From Cyanobacteria bacterium T3Sed10_344R1 (lineage in GTDB: Bacteria > Cyanobacteriota > Cyanobacteriia > Phormidesmidales > Phormidesmidaceae), in NCBI GenBank assembly GCA_003566335.1, contig PXDR01000428.1, forward strand, positions 1 through 7,210: a stretch of DNA of 7,210 nt, given 5' to 3'. Under the pieces are notes generated by a model. That model did not search any database and was not told the origin of the DNA. It saw only the letters and a list, made by a program, of their open reading frames with translations. Made by a program: the position numbers and the translations under genes. Within the stretch, counting starts at the first letter, position 1. Every line of letters starts with the position of its first letter. Below are positions 1-5,962 of this stretch, one piece after another.

Positions 1-415
1 ACCAGCGAATCGGGTGAGCGTGCGTCCCATCATGAAAGTCAGGATCGCCGACTTGGGCGGGCTGGCGATGGTGGGTATGGTGGTGGCGACAGCAGTGACG
101 ATAGGACAAAAAACCGTAGCAGCCCAGGGCGATGGCCCCCAAGCGGTGGTTGATTCGAGGAGACCGAGGAAACAGGCTGAGATGCATCGCATCATGGGCC
201 ACAATAAACAGCCCCGTCTGCAAAAAAGTGCGGCCCAGCACCGCCAGAACCCAACCCCAGAGCGAAATTTGGCTCAACGGTAGCGCCAACAAACCCAGCA
301 AACTTCCCAGCCAAGCCAGGAAAATCACGCCCCCATAAACAACGCCCAGCCCGTTCATCCCCGGCTTTCCCAAGGACACCGGAGGCCGAACCGCTTGGAT
401 TACAACTTGGGTCAC
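1..415 (-). CDS. crtW: CrtW-type beta-carotene ketolase, C-terminus cut by window edge
   Basis: This is the N-terminal 138 residues of a membrane di-iron beta-carotene 4-ketolase of the fatty-acid desaturase/hydroxylase superfamily. Such enzymes convert beta-carotene to echinenone and canthaxanthin in the membrane. Two hydrophobic stretches (about residues 23-42 and 47-72) lead into the histidine box HDAMH (74-78). A second box HHTHH (112-116) is followed by DPDFH (124-128), spaced as in CrtW; cyanobacterial CrtR hydroxylases have a different first box. The remaining histidine boxes lie beyond the edge. The frame is open back to a TGA near 472. I chose GTG at 415 because it gives an N-terminus of family-like length. 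ATG at 358 would leave almost nothing before the first membrane helix, and TTG near 451 is also possible. None has a strong Shine-Dalgarno. The gene lies 180 bases downstream of ocp on the same strand and would supply the keto-carotenoid OCP needs. A terminator-like hairpin lies between them, so it may have its own promoter in 416-496, where I see a TTGACG but no convincing -10. The family call is firm; the start is not. Confidence 0.88.
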   Translation of the reverse strand, partial: MTQVVIQAVRPPVSLGKPGMNGLGVVYGGVIFLAWLGSLLGLLALPLSQISLWGWVLAVLGRTFLQTGLFIVAHDAMHLSLFPRSPRINHRLGAIALGCYGFLSYRHCCRHHHTHHRQPAQVGDPDFHDGTHAHPIRW

Positions 416-496
416 AAAAGTTCTGCCAAAAGCTTGCCGAAATTTAACATCCGTCAAATTAGCGTCAGTTCAGCCCATGAGCCAAGCACATCCGCT

Positions 497-533
497 AAAA
501 AACAGGTGCGCTGGGCTAACGCCACAACGCACC
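497..533 (-). terminator. Terminator-like hairpin with T-run after ocp
   Basis: Read on the minus strand, GGTGCG (533-528) pairs with CGCACC (510-505). A weaker inner pairing TGGC/GCCCA has one bulge, and a run of six T (502-497) follows two bases later. This is a reasonable intrinsic terminator for ocp, about 62 bases past its stop codon, and would reduce read-through into crtW. The first 13 bases match, with two differences, the palindrome at 4444-4468, so it probably derives from an interspersed repeat. Confidence 0.6.
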
Positions 534-595
534 CGACTCAATCGGTCTATTACTGACCCATCAGCGATGTCTCGCCGGTTAATCTGCTACCTGGA

Positions 596-1555
596 CTAGC
601 GGGCCAGATTTAGCAATTCCTTCGGAGAGGCCAGCAGGTCAATCGCCACGAAGTAGATCTTGTTCTCGCTGTTGAGCAGGAAGCGCCAGGCCATATTCAT
701 CCCTACGGCTGCGCCAAACCAGGGGGTTTGCACCTTTCCGGTCACCTTGATCTGGGTGTAGCCATCGTCAGCCGGTTCCACCACGGCTTTCTCCGGCAGT
801 AGCTTCAGGTTTTGGCAATCTTCCCGGAAGAACTTGTACACAGCATTCCGACCAATGATGGGCCGCTGGAAAGGCGGTTGAAGGGCACCATCATCCGTGA
901 ACAACTTGATCAACGAATCAAAGTCGTTGGCGTTCATGTTGTCCATGTAGCTCAACACCGTGGGGTTATCTGTCCCATCAATGCTGACAGTGGTACGCTT
1001 CGCCTCAATTACAGGGGGCACCACCGGTTCAGCCACGGTTTGGTAAGAGCCCAGCTTGCCAGTATCAAAGCCCATGTCCACCACCGCATTGCGCAATACG
1101 GTGATTTGCTGACCAGACTCTAGGTTGCAGATTGCCTGAAACACGGCGGCAGCATTGGCCGACAGTTCATAGCCTTCAGGAATCGGAGCCACCACCCCTT
1201 CATCCATCCACTCACCCAATTTGTACCAAAAACCAAGTTTGATATTGGCTGACCAAATCGCATAGGTGCGGCAAATCGGCGTGTCGGCCCGGTTGGCCAA
1301 ATCACACATGACCTGGGACTGTTCTTGGAACGACATTTGCCGAATTTCGTTCAGAGTGTTTTCGGCAAACTGCATGTTGGCCGCCCCAGGTGCAGCGATG
1401 GTGATGGACTTACCCATTTCCAAATAGGCAAACCAAATCAGGGCAAGCTGGTCTTCAGCACTCAGTTGGTTGAAGCGGGCCACTGTTGCCGGTACAGCAC
1501 CAGCCGCCAAAGTTTCTGGAAAGATATTGCGGGCTGTTTCGATGGTAAATGGCAT
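596..1555 (-). CDS. ocp: Orange carotenoid protein (OCP)
   Basis: OCP is a soluble photoactive protein. Blue-green light converts it to a red form that binds the phycobilisome and dissipates excess energy as heat. The 319-residue product is full length (Synechocystis OCP has 317). The all-helical carotenoid-binding domain spans about residues 1-165, a linker about 166-187 and the NTF2-like domain about 190-317. Ligand-pocket residues recognised by alignment from memory are Tyr44, Trp41, Trp110, Tyr203 and Trp290 (Tyr201/Trp288 in Synechocystis), and Trp279. Arg155 and Asn104 of the domain interface are present. The usual partner of Arg155, Glu244, is Asp246 here, and the position equivalent to Phe299, implicated in binding the fluorescence recovery protein, is Tyr301. 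The linker (LGSYQ) recalls Arthrospira-type OCP1, but I cannot firmly separate OCP1 from OCP2/OCPX without a tree. ATG at 1555 gives the canonical MPFTIETAR start behind a good ribosome site. crtW follows on the same strand; no frp is seen nearby. Confidence 0.98.
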   Translation of the reverse strand: MPFTIETARNIFPETLAAGAVPATVARFNQLSAEDQLALIWFAYLEMGKSITIAAPGAANMQFAENTLNEIRQMSFQEQSQVMCDLANRADTPICRTYAIWSANIKLGFWYKLGEWMDEGVVAPIPEGYELSANAAAVFQAICNLESGQQITVLRNAVVDMGFDTGKLGSYQTVAEPVVPPVIEAKRTTVSIDGTDNPTVLSYMDNMNANDFDSLIKLFTDDGALQPPFQRPIIGRNAVYKFFREDCQNLKLLPEKAVVEPADDGYTQIKVTGKVQTPWFGAAVGMNMAWRFLLNSENKIYFVAIDLLASPKELLNLAR

Positions 1556-1565
1556 AGAATTATTC

Positions 1566-1571
1566 TTCCTT
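1566..1571 (-). promoter_or_regulatory. Ribosome binding site of ocp
   Basis: On the minus strand AAGGAA (followed by G) lies about ten bases before the ATG at 1555. It is the best Shine-Dalgarno match in the window and supports that start and efficient translation of ocp. Confidence 0.7.
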
Positions 1572-1604
1572 AAAGCTAAAATTCAACGTTCTCAAAGGCC
1601 CGAC

Positions 1605-1680
1605 ATTTTTTGCACTTCTAAAAAGCTTCTAGCAAGTTTCTTCAGTACAAAAAGCCAGTGCAAGAAATCAGTGCGAGAAA
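1605..1680 (-). repeat. 13-base tandem repeat with an inverted partner in the ocp leader
   Basis: On the plus strand CCAGTGCAAGAAA (1655-1667) is followed directly by TCAGTGCGAGAAA (1668-1680), with 11 of 13 bases identical. An inverted copy, ATTTTTTGCACT (1605-1616), is complementary to AGTGCAAGAAAT (1657-1668) except for one base. In an ocp transcript starting upstream of 1680, the two tandem arms could each pair with the single partner arm, which lies about 50 bases before the ATG. Alternatively these are three copies of a protein binding site. Either role is inference. Confidence 0.5.
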
Positions 1681-1861
1681 TTCGTTCAAACCGCTAACGA
1701 AAAGACGAATGCGAAAACAGTCGGTACCTAACCGTACTTTAGAGTGTTTCTTCACCTTCACTCCAGCGTTAGACTCTGAAAACTAGGGCTTGGATCTAGA
1801 CACCGAAGCACGAACCGACCTGAGAACCTTGAAGGTCACGCTTTGCTGACAACAGCTTCAG

Positions 1862-1903
1862 ATTATCACAAATTTGTGACAAATCTATACAAAACGTTAT
1901 GAA
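1862..1903. promoter_or_regulatory. 14-base perfect palindrome with candidate divergent promoters
   Basis: TCACAAATTTGTGA (1866-1879) is a perfect palindrome. It overlaps weak promoter candidates in both directions. Rightwards these are TTGTGA (1874-1879), an 18-base spacer and TATGAA (1898-1903), about 185 bases before the pentapeptide gene. Leftwards they are TTGTAT (1892-1887), a 19-base spacer and GATAAT (1867-1862), which would give ocp a leader of roughly 300 bases. The palindrome is a plausible operator. The promoter boxes are marginal and unproven. Confidence 0.35.
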
Positions 1904-1934
1904 CAGAGATATTACCTGTCTTCGGGCTGAGAAA

Positions 1935-1970
1935 AAGGCGGAGAGAACTGGGTGCGATCGCAGCCGCCTT
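1935..1970 (+). repeat. Inverted repeat enclosing a HIP1 octamer
   Basis: AAGGCGG (1935-1941) and CCGCCTT (1964-1970) are exact complements. Inside lies TGCGATCGCA, itself a palindrome containing HIP1 (1954-1961). A transcript from the candidate plus-strand promoter could fold this in the leader of the pentapeptide gene. No T-run follows, so a terminator is unlikely. Confidence 0.35.
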
Positions 1971-2087
1971 AGGCCCATGACCCGCCGAGAAAATCCCCGG
2001 AAATGACCCAGCAGACCGCAAATTCGCCGAAAGTATGGGACGGTGACTACGGAGAAATCGTTTTGAGCAACAGTTTTGCGTGGCCTG

Positions 2088-4265
2088 ATGGTTTGTGTGT
2101 GCCAAGTCGCTAACGGGTTGGGGCGGGGGGTAATCCGCCTGCTGCTGGTCTGGGGACTCATGGGGCTGCTGTGGTTGGGGGTAGGGCTACCCGCAGAGGC
2201 CGCTGACCTGACGCCCCTCACCCTAGACGTCCTCCAACAGCGAGTGCAAAATCCGGTGCGGCGGGACGGCAAGCCCACGGTAGATCTGCGACAGTTTGTG
2301 ATTGATCTGCGCTCAGAAGACGCTGGGGACTTTGCCGAGCAGTTCTACCGGCTGCTGCAAGTGAAGTTGCAAAGTGGCAGCACCCCCCTGGGCCTAGATT
2401 TGAGCTACGGCGTAATTCAGGGTGATTTAGATTTGCAGCGCTTGGGGCTACGGGCTCCACTCTATGGGCCATCGGTGGGTGACCTACTGGCCCCAGCTGC
2501 CCAAGAACAGCTCCAGCGCGATCGCAGACGGGTCTCCCAACTCAGCCAGCTCTCCCGCTCCCTGCTGATCCAGCCAGAAACGGGGCCGCTAAAGATCTTC
2601 TTGTTTCGGGGGCCGTTAAAGCTGGTACAAACCCGGATTACGGGCCGAGTGAACGGCAGCGAAATCTTCTTCCTAGGCCGACTCGATGCCCAGGGGGTCA
2701 ACTTTGGCAGCGACAGTACCTGGGCAGAAGCCCGCTTTAGCCAGGCGGCCAGCTTTATGGGGGCGCGGTTTCAGGCAGTGCGGTTTCGCAACAGCATTTT
2801 CTTTGACCGTGCCCGGTTCAACCAAGCCCAGTTTGGCGGGGAAGCCAACTTTCAAGGCGTAGAGTTCCAGGGGGCGACCAACTTCAACCAAGCCAGTTTT
2901 GTCCAGACCGGCAACTTCAGCCGCAGCCAGTGGCAAGGGTCGGCAGACTTTGCCCAAGCCAGTTGGCAGCAGCAGGCGATCTTTCTCAAAAGTCGGTTTC
3001 AGTCGGAGCTGTTTCTCACCGGCAATCGGTTTGAAGCGCCGCTGCTGATGCGTCAGGCCCAGTTCAACCAACCGGTGAATCTGCGGGGGGCGGCAATCCT
3101 AGATCAGGCCGACTTTGGCGATGCCCGATTTAGTGCCGGGGCTTATCTGAATGTGGCGGGGCTAGAGTTCAATGCCGACCAGGCCGAAATTCTGGGCAGC
3201 CCCGGTCAACTCGGGGCCATTCTGTCGGTGCCGGTGCTAGCCGGGAATGAAACCCTGCTGCGCAATTTGGTGCGGAACTTTCGTCGCCTAGAGCAAATCG
3301 GCGACGCCAATGAGGTGGAATACACCACGGAAAAGCTGAGGCTGCGATCGATGGAGCAGCGATTGCTGGGGGTTAACCTGAATGTCGCCTCCCTCCCAGA
3401 ACTTCAGCAGGTGGGATTGTCAGCCTCCCAAGCCCAAACGGTAATCAGCCGACGGCAAGATCGCCCGTTTGTCACGGTGGCCGATTTGCTCGGGCTAACC
3501 GGGGTTGACTTGGCCACCTATATCAAAGTGCGGGATCGGGTGGTGACTGGGGAACCGCTGTCGGTCTTGAACCGGGTTCAGCTGGCGGGGCGCTGGCTAG
3601 GGCTGCAGATGCTGCTGGTGCTGAGTCGCTACGGCACTCGGTTTGGCTTAGCCCTAGGGGTGGGATTAGTTGCGATCGCACTCTTTAGCCTGATGTTTTG
3701 GGCAATTGACCGCTGCCGACGACGGCGACCCACGCTGATTTGGGCCACCCAACGGGAAACCCTGCTGATGGTGGTGAGTGCGAGCGGACTAATGGCAGTC
3801 GGCATTGGGGCGATTGTGCGGACGGCAGATGCGCCGGGCCTCACCCTCGCCTGTGTGGGGCTACTCACCCTGCCCATCCCTGGAGTACTGCTCATCCAGC
3901 TTTACCGCCAGGGTCGTTACCATGATTTACTCGACGAAAGCTACTTTGTTGAAGACGGCGGCCTGCGTCAACTGCGGTTACTGATTGCCCGCTTGCCGAA
4001 TATTCCCAAATTCCCATTTTTCCGCGATCGCTACACCCCCCTCCCCTGGGATCGCCGCTGGAACTGGCTCAACTACTACGACTTCAGCCTGAATAACTGG
4101 CTTAAATTTGGCTTCAACGATATTCGCCTGCGGGATCAGCATTTACCAGGGCTGATCACCTCCATGGTCTGGTATCAATGGGGGCTAGGGCTGATGTATA
4201 TTGCCCTGCTGCTGTGGACCCTGTCTCGAACCATTCCGGGACTGAACCTGCTGATTTATTTCTAG
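2088..4265 (+). CDS. Exported membrane protein: pentapeptide-like repeats, ComEA-like helix-hairpin-helix, four membrane segments
   Basis: A 725-residue protein of unknown function. Residues about 14-39 form a signal peptide (positive start, long Leu/Val/Trp-rich core, cleavage near PAEAA). A mixed region (about 40-200) is followed by repeats with a regular Phe and Ala rhythm (about 200-346, for example FNQAQF and FNQASF), typical of a right-handed pentapeptide beta-helix. Residues about 429-486 (LNVASLPELQQVG, then RPFVTVADLLGLTGVD) match the ComEA-type helix-hairpin-helix, a DNA-binding fold. Hydrophobic segments lie near 520-539, 559-579, 584-604 and 692-712. The RCRRRR loop and the long basic loop 605-690 suggest those loops are cytoplasmic, placing the repeats and hairpin domain in the periplasm or thylakoid lumen. 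The start is uncertain: ATG 2088 is preferred, TTG 2076 and GTG 2097 are in frame, and none has a clear ribosome site. The gene diverges from ocp and stands alone. A role in DNA binding or uptake would be a guess. Confidence 0.85.
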   Translation: MVCVCQVANGLGRGVIRLLLVWGLMGLLWLGVGLPAEAADLTPLTLDVLQQRVQNPVRRDGKPTVDLRQFVIDLRSEDAGDFAEQFYRLLQVKLQSGSTPLGLDLSYGVIQGDLDLQRLGLRAPLYGPSVGDLLAPAAQEQLQRDRRRVSQLSQLSRSLLIQPETGPLKIFLFRGPLKLVQTRITGRVNGSEIFFLGRLDAQGVNFGSDSTWAEARFSQAASFMGARFQAVRFRNSIFFDRARFNQAQFGGEANFQGVEFQGATNFNQASFVQTGNFSRSQWQGSADFAQASWQQQAIFLKSRFQSELFLTGNRFEAPLLMRQAQFNQPVNLRGAAILDQADFGDARFSAGAYLNVAGLEFNADQAEILGSPGQLGAILSVPVLAGNETLLRNLVRNFRRLEQIGDANEVEYTTEKLRLRSMEQRLLGVNLNVASLPELQQVGLSASQAQTVISRRQDRPFVTVADLLGLTGVDLATYIKVRDRVVTGEPLSVLNRVQLAGRWLGLQMLLVLSRYGTRFGLALGVGLVAIALFSLMFWAIDRCRRRRPTLIWATQRETLLMVVSASGLMAVGIGAIVRTADAPGLTLACVGLLTLPIPGVLLIQLYRQGRYHDLLDESYFVEDGGLRQLRLLIARLPNIPKFPFFRDRYTPLPWDRRWNWLNYYDFSLNNWLKFGFNDIRLRDQHLPGLITSMVWYQWGLGLMYIALLLWTLSRTIPGLNLLIYF

Positions 4266-4290
4266 CGCATCGTCAGGACTAAGAATTAGG

Positions 4291-4347
4291 GCTTCGACAG
4301 GCTCAGCCCGAACGTTTATGATTCCGGTCACCCTGAGCTTGTCGAAG
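4291..4347. repeat. Interspersed palindromic repeat (CTTCGACARGCTCAG type)
   Basis: CTTCGACAGGCTCAG (4292-4306) and CTGAGCTTGTCGAAG (4333-4347) are inverted copies with one mismatch that can pair as G-T in RNA, around a 26-base loop. This palindrome type is widely scattered in the intergenic regions of many bacterial genomes. It begins about 26 bases after the stop of the pentapeptide gene and may cap its transcript, but there is no T-run directly after it. Confidence 0.65.
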
Positions 4348-4386
4348 GGTCTTCAAGAGTCTATGTGATCCTAAAAATCTAGGACT

Positions 4387-4408
4387 GACAGAGCACTAGC
4401 TCTGTTTT
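4387..4408 (+). terminator. Probable intrinsic terminator after the pentapeptide gene
   Basis: CAGAGC (4389-4394), loop ACTA and GCTCTG (4399-4404) form a perfect six-pair stem extendable by A-T and G-T pairs, followed by TTTT (4405-4408). It lies about 120 bases after the stop at 4265. The stem is short and the T-run modest. Confidence 0.5.
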
Positions 4409-4443
4409 GGCCAGGAATATAGGGATGAGTATTAAGTAGGATG

Positions 4444-4468
4444 CCGTTAGGCGCAGCCGTAACGCACC
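4444..4468. repeat. Second copy of the GGTGCGTTA-type interspersed palindrome
   Basis: CGTTA (4445-4449) plus GGC (4450-4452) pair with GCC (4456-4458) and TAACG (4460-4464), with a GCA loop and one bulged G. On the minus strand it begins GGTGCGTTACGGC, matching the ocp terminator hairpin (GGTGCGTTGTGGC) at 11 of 13 bases. It resembles a palindrome commonly scattered in cyanobacterial genomes. It lies 14-41 bases before the possible starts of the GIY-YIG gene. Confidence 0.5.
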
Positions 4469-4508
4469 GATCCATAGCGCTTTGACTGAGAGATCACCCA
4501 AGAAATCA

Positions 4509-5183
4509 ATGTACGGAAAAGATCGCAATCCAGACCGGCCACTCGATAAAGCTACAAATCAAAACCCGCCAGATCAAACCACTGCTGAGCAACCTTGGCT
4601 CTTCTCTAGAACCGAGCGCCGGGCCGCTGAGCAATCCTGGATTTACAACGTCCAGCCCACCACCACCCTGACTGCTGACGCCTTAACAGACTGGAAACAG
4701 CGGATCTGGCGGTTCCAGCAGCAGGTGATCCAACAGCCAGCGCCCCAGCAGGGCAGCTTGTTTGACCTAGCTTCAGAAGCTGCGCCAGAACCTGACCCTG
4801 CCGTCAGCCTAGATCCGTTCACGCTGCCGCAGCGCAACATTGAGTTTTGGCGCTGGACGGCCCAAGATCTGGGCAGTGCAGCCCTATATTTCGTGATTGA
4901 CTACGAACTGCCCCTGCTGCTCTATGTGGGCGAAACCCTGCGAGCCAACCAGCGCTGGAAAGGGGAGCACGACTGCAAGCGCTACCTGTTCAACTACATT
5001 GCCGCCCACCGACCCCACAACCTGACGGTTCAGGCCGGGATCGGCTTTTGGCCCGAAGCCCCCCAAGCCCGAGTCCCCCGGCAACAGCTAGAGTCTGCCC
5101 TGATCCACCGCTGGCGCTCACCATTCAACAAGGAAAATTGGGGCTTCTGGGGCACCCCATTTATCGGCCAGAAATCCCCCTAG
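4509..5183 (+). CDS. Cyanobacterial GIY-YIG nuclease family protein
   Basis: A 224-residue protein with a C-terminal GIY-YIG fold (about residues 123-215). Candidate active-site residues are Tyr127 in ALYF (the GIY strand), Tyr139 in LLYVGE (the YIG strand), Arg145 after it, the metal-binding Glu195 in QQLESALIHRW and Asn207 or Asn210 in SPFNKEN. GIY-YIG domains cut DNA in repair, homing and restriction enzymes; the substrate of this cyanobacterial branch is unknown to me. The N-terminal 120 residues are polar and rich in Gln and Pro, and residues 81-85 read QGSLF, resembling the sliding-clamp-binding pentapeptide. Conserved-looking blocks RWKGEHDCKRY and SPFNKENW recall homologues I remember from other cyanobacteria. 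I chose ATG 4509; TTG 4482 would add nine residues. Neither has a good ribosome site, and the upstream frame closes at 4437. It ends 20 bases from the convergent toxin remnant. Confidence 0.8.
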   Translation: MYGKDRNPDRPLDKATNQNPPDQTTAEQPWLFSRTERRAAEQSWIYNVQPTTTLTADALTDWKQRIWRFQQQVIQQPAPQQGSLFDLASEAAPEPDPAVSLDPFTLPQRNIEFWRWTAQDLGSAALYFVIDYELPLLLYVGETLRANQRWKGEHDCKRYLFNYIAAHRPHNLTVQAGIGFWPEAPQARVPRQQLESALIHRWRSPFNKENWGFWGTPFIGQKSP

Positions 5184-5203
5184 CCCCCGTACCATGAACC
5201 TTT

Positions 5204-5587
5204 CTACGTGGGTGATTCTAAGATAGCAATCAGATCGAGGATGCCTAGCATGGCGCTCGACAATACATTTTCCTCTTGTTCCACATGGACATGGTGAGGA
5301 AAAGTGGAAATCTCTGGAAAATGTGGAGCGTTATCCCAGCGTTTTCTTAGCTGAGTTTTCGTTGCATCCATCCATTGGTAGCGATAGCGCTGTTGCTGAA
5401 TGCCTTCGGGACTGATCGCAAAGAATTCAGAGGCTTCAACAAAGTCGCCATTGTTCAGGGTCAAGCGAACCCGGATATGGCCTCGATCGCCTCAGGATAA
5501 TTCGTTAATTAGTGTCCAATTTGCAACGATAGGACTGTGATCTAGGCGGGTTTTAATCTCAGCGATATAGTCTTCAGCAGCTTGCAT
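5204..5587 (-). pseudogene. TumE/DUF6516-like toxin gene with an in-frame TGA
   Basis: Reading from ATG 5587, the frame gives MQAAEDYIAEIKTRLDHSP and on to INELS, then TGA at 5494-5492 (codon 32). It continues in the same frame with GDRGHIRVRLTLNNGDFVEA to a TAG at 5204. Ignoring the TGA, the product is 127 codons long, normal for the family. The signature part KRWDNAPHFPEISTFPHHVH is intact. Related proteins as I recall them align across the TGA without a gap, so this looks like one nonsense substitution rather than a frameshift. The ATG overlaps the stop of the antitoxin-like gene (TAATG), as in co-translated toxin-antitoxin pairs. TTG 5464 could start an 86-residue C-terminal fragment but has no convincing ribosome site. 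Read-through or a sequencing error is possible. The family call is good; loss of function is inferred. Confidence 0.72.
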
Positions 5588-5886
5588 TAGGCAGCAACGC
5601 TCTGGGAAGGCTGCAACATTTCATAAAAGCCAGCCCATTCAATGTAATCTTCAGAATCGCCCAGGGCACCGCTCAAAAACTGGGCGTGAAACTCTTGGCT
5701 GCTCAGGCCATACTGTTCTTCGTACTGACAGAGTTTTTCCTGGATATCATGACGCGCTTTTGCCTCTTCTAAGCGCTGAAATAACACTTCCCGCTCTTTT
5801 ACAGAAAGTGCTAATAGGGTCTGTACAAGACCATCAATCAACTGGCTATTGACTGACTGCGTATTGACAGCCGGTGTCGGAGTCAT
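5587..5886 (-). CDS. Probable antitoxin paired with the TumE-like toxin
   Basis: A 99-residue acidic protein. An N-terminal helix-rich part (about 15-45, LIDGLVQTLLALSVKEREVL) leads to a charged segment, then YEEQYGLSSQEFHAQF and ALGDSEDYIEWAGFYEML (about 54-92). That C-terminal pattern recalls small cyanobacterial antitoxin-like proteins encoded directly before TumE-family genes; it is not an HTH antitoxin of the TumA type. Its TAA overlaps the ATG of the toxin gene by one base, implying translational coupling. I chose ATG 5886 because it gives a family-like start; ATG 5925 and ATG 5973 (which would overlap the lysR end) are in frame. It lies 76 bases downstream of lysR on the same strand, so read-through is possible. 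The position next to a toxin is the main evidence for the role. Confidence 0.65.
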   Translation of the reverse strand: MTPTPAVNTQSVNSQLIDGLVQTLLALSVKEREVLFQRLEEAKARHDIQEKLCQYEEQYGLSSQEFHAQFLSGALGDSEDYIEWAGFYEMLQPSQSVAA

Positions 5887-5962
5887 AACGTGAGGCCCCA
5901 ATTCTGGATGCTCTATTTTATCCATCTTGGATGAGAGGACGGCGGGTGGGCGAACCCTGCTC

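Larger units (their letters stand above)
1556..2087. other. Divergent intergenic region between ocp and the pentapeptide gene
   Basis: This 532-base stretch holds no convincing gene; the reading frames crossing it have arbitrary composition. It should carry the promoters of ocp (leftwards) and of the exported pentapeptide protein (rightwards). Items seen, listed separately, are the ocp ribosome site, a tandem/inverted repeat at 1605-1680, a palindrome at 1866-1879 and an inverted repeat at 1935-1970. A short direct repeat CTTCTA occurs at 1615-1620 and 1626-1631, 11 bases apart. Confidence 0.7.

Noticed and set aside
14..283. Plus-strand 89-residue frame
   Set aside because: It is the antisense shadow of crtW, whose histidine boxes are on the minus strand.
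1866..1879. Standard CRP/SyCRP1 binding site
   Set aside because: The half-sites are in reverse order (TCACA then TGTGA) with a four-base centre, unlike TGTGA-N6-TCACA.
1874..1902. TTGTGA-N17-TTATGA promoter
   Set aside because: TTATGA matches the -10 consensus poorly; the 18-base spacing with TATGAA is slightly better and is listed with low confidence.
1796..2278. 160-residue minus-strand reading frame crossing the ocp/pentapeptide intergenic region
   Set aside because: It overlaps the signal-peptide region of a well-supported gene, has Arg/Ser-rich arbitrary composition and no recognisable motif.
2673..3071. 132-residue minus-strand frame inside the pentapeptide gene
   Set aside because: Its regular Pro/Leu/Lys pattern is the complement of the Phe/Ala repeats on the plus strand.
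5465..5587. Frameshift as the cause of the broken toxin gene
   Set aside because: The sequences before and after the TGA are in the same frame and join without a length change, so a nonsense substitution is simpler.
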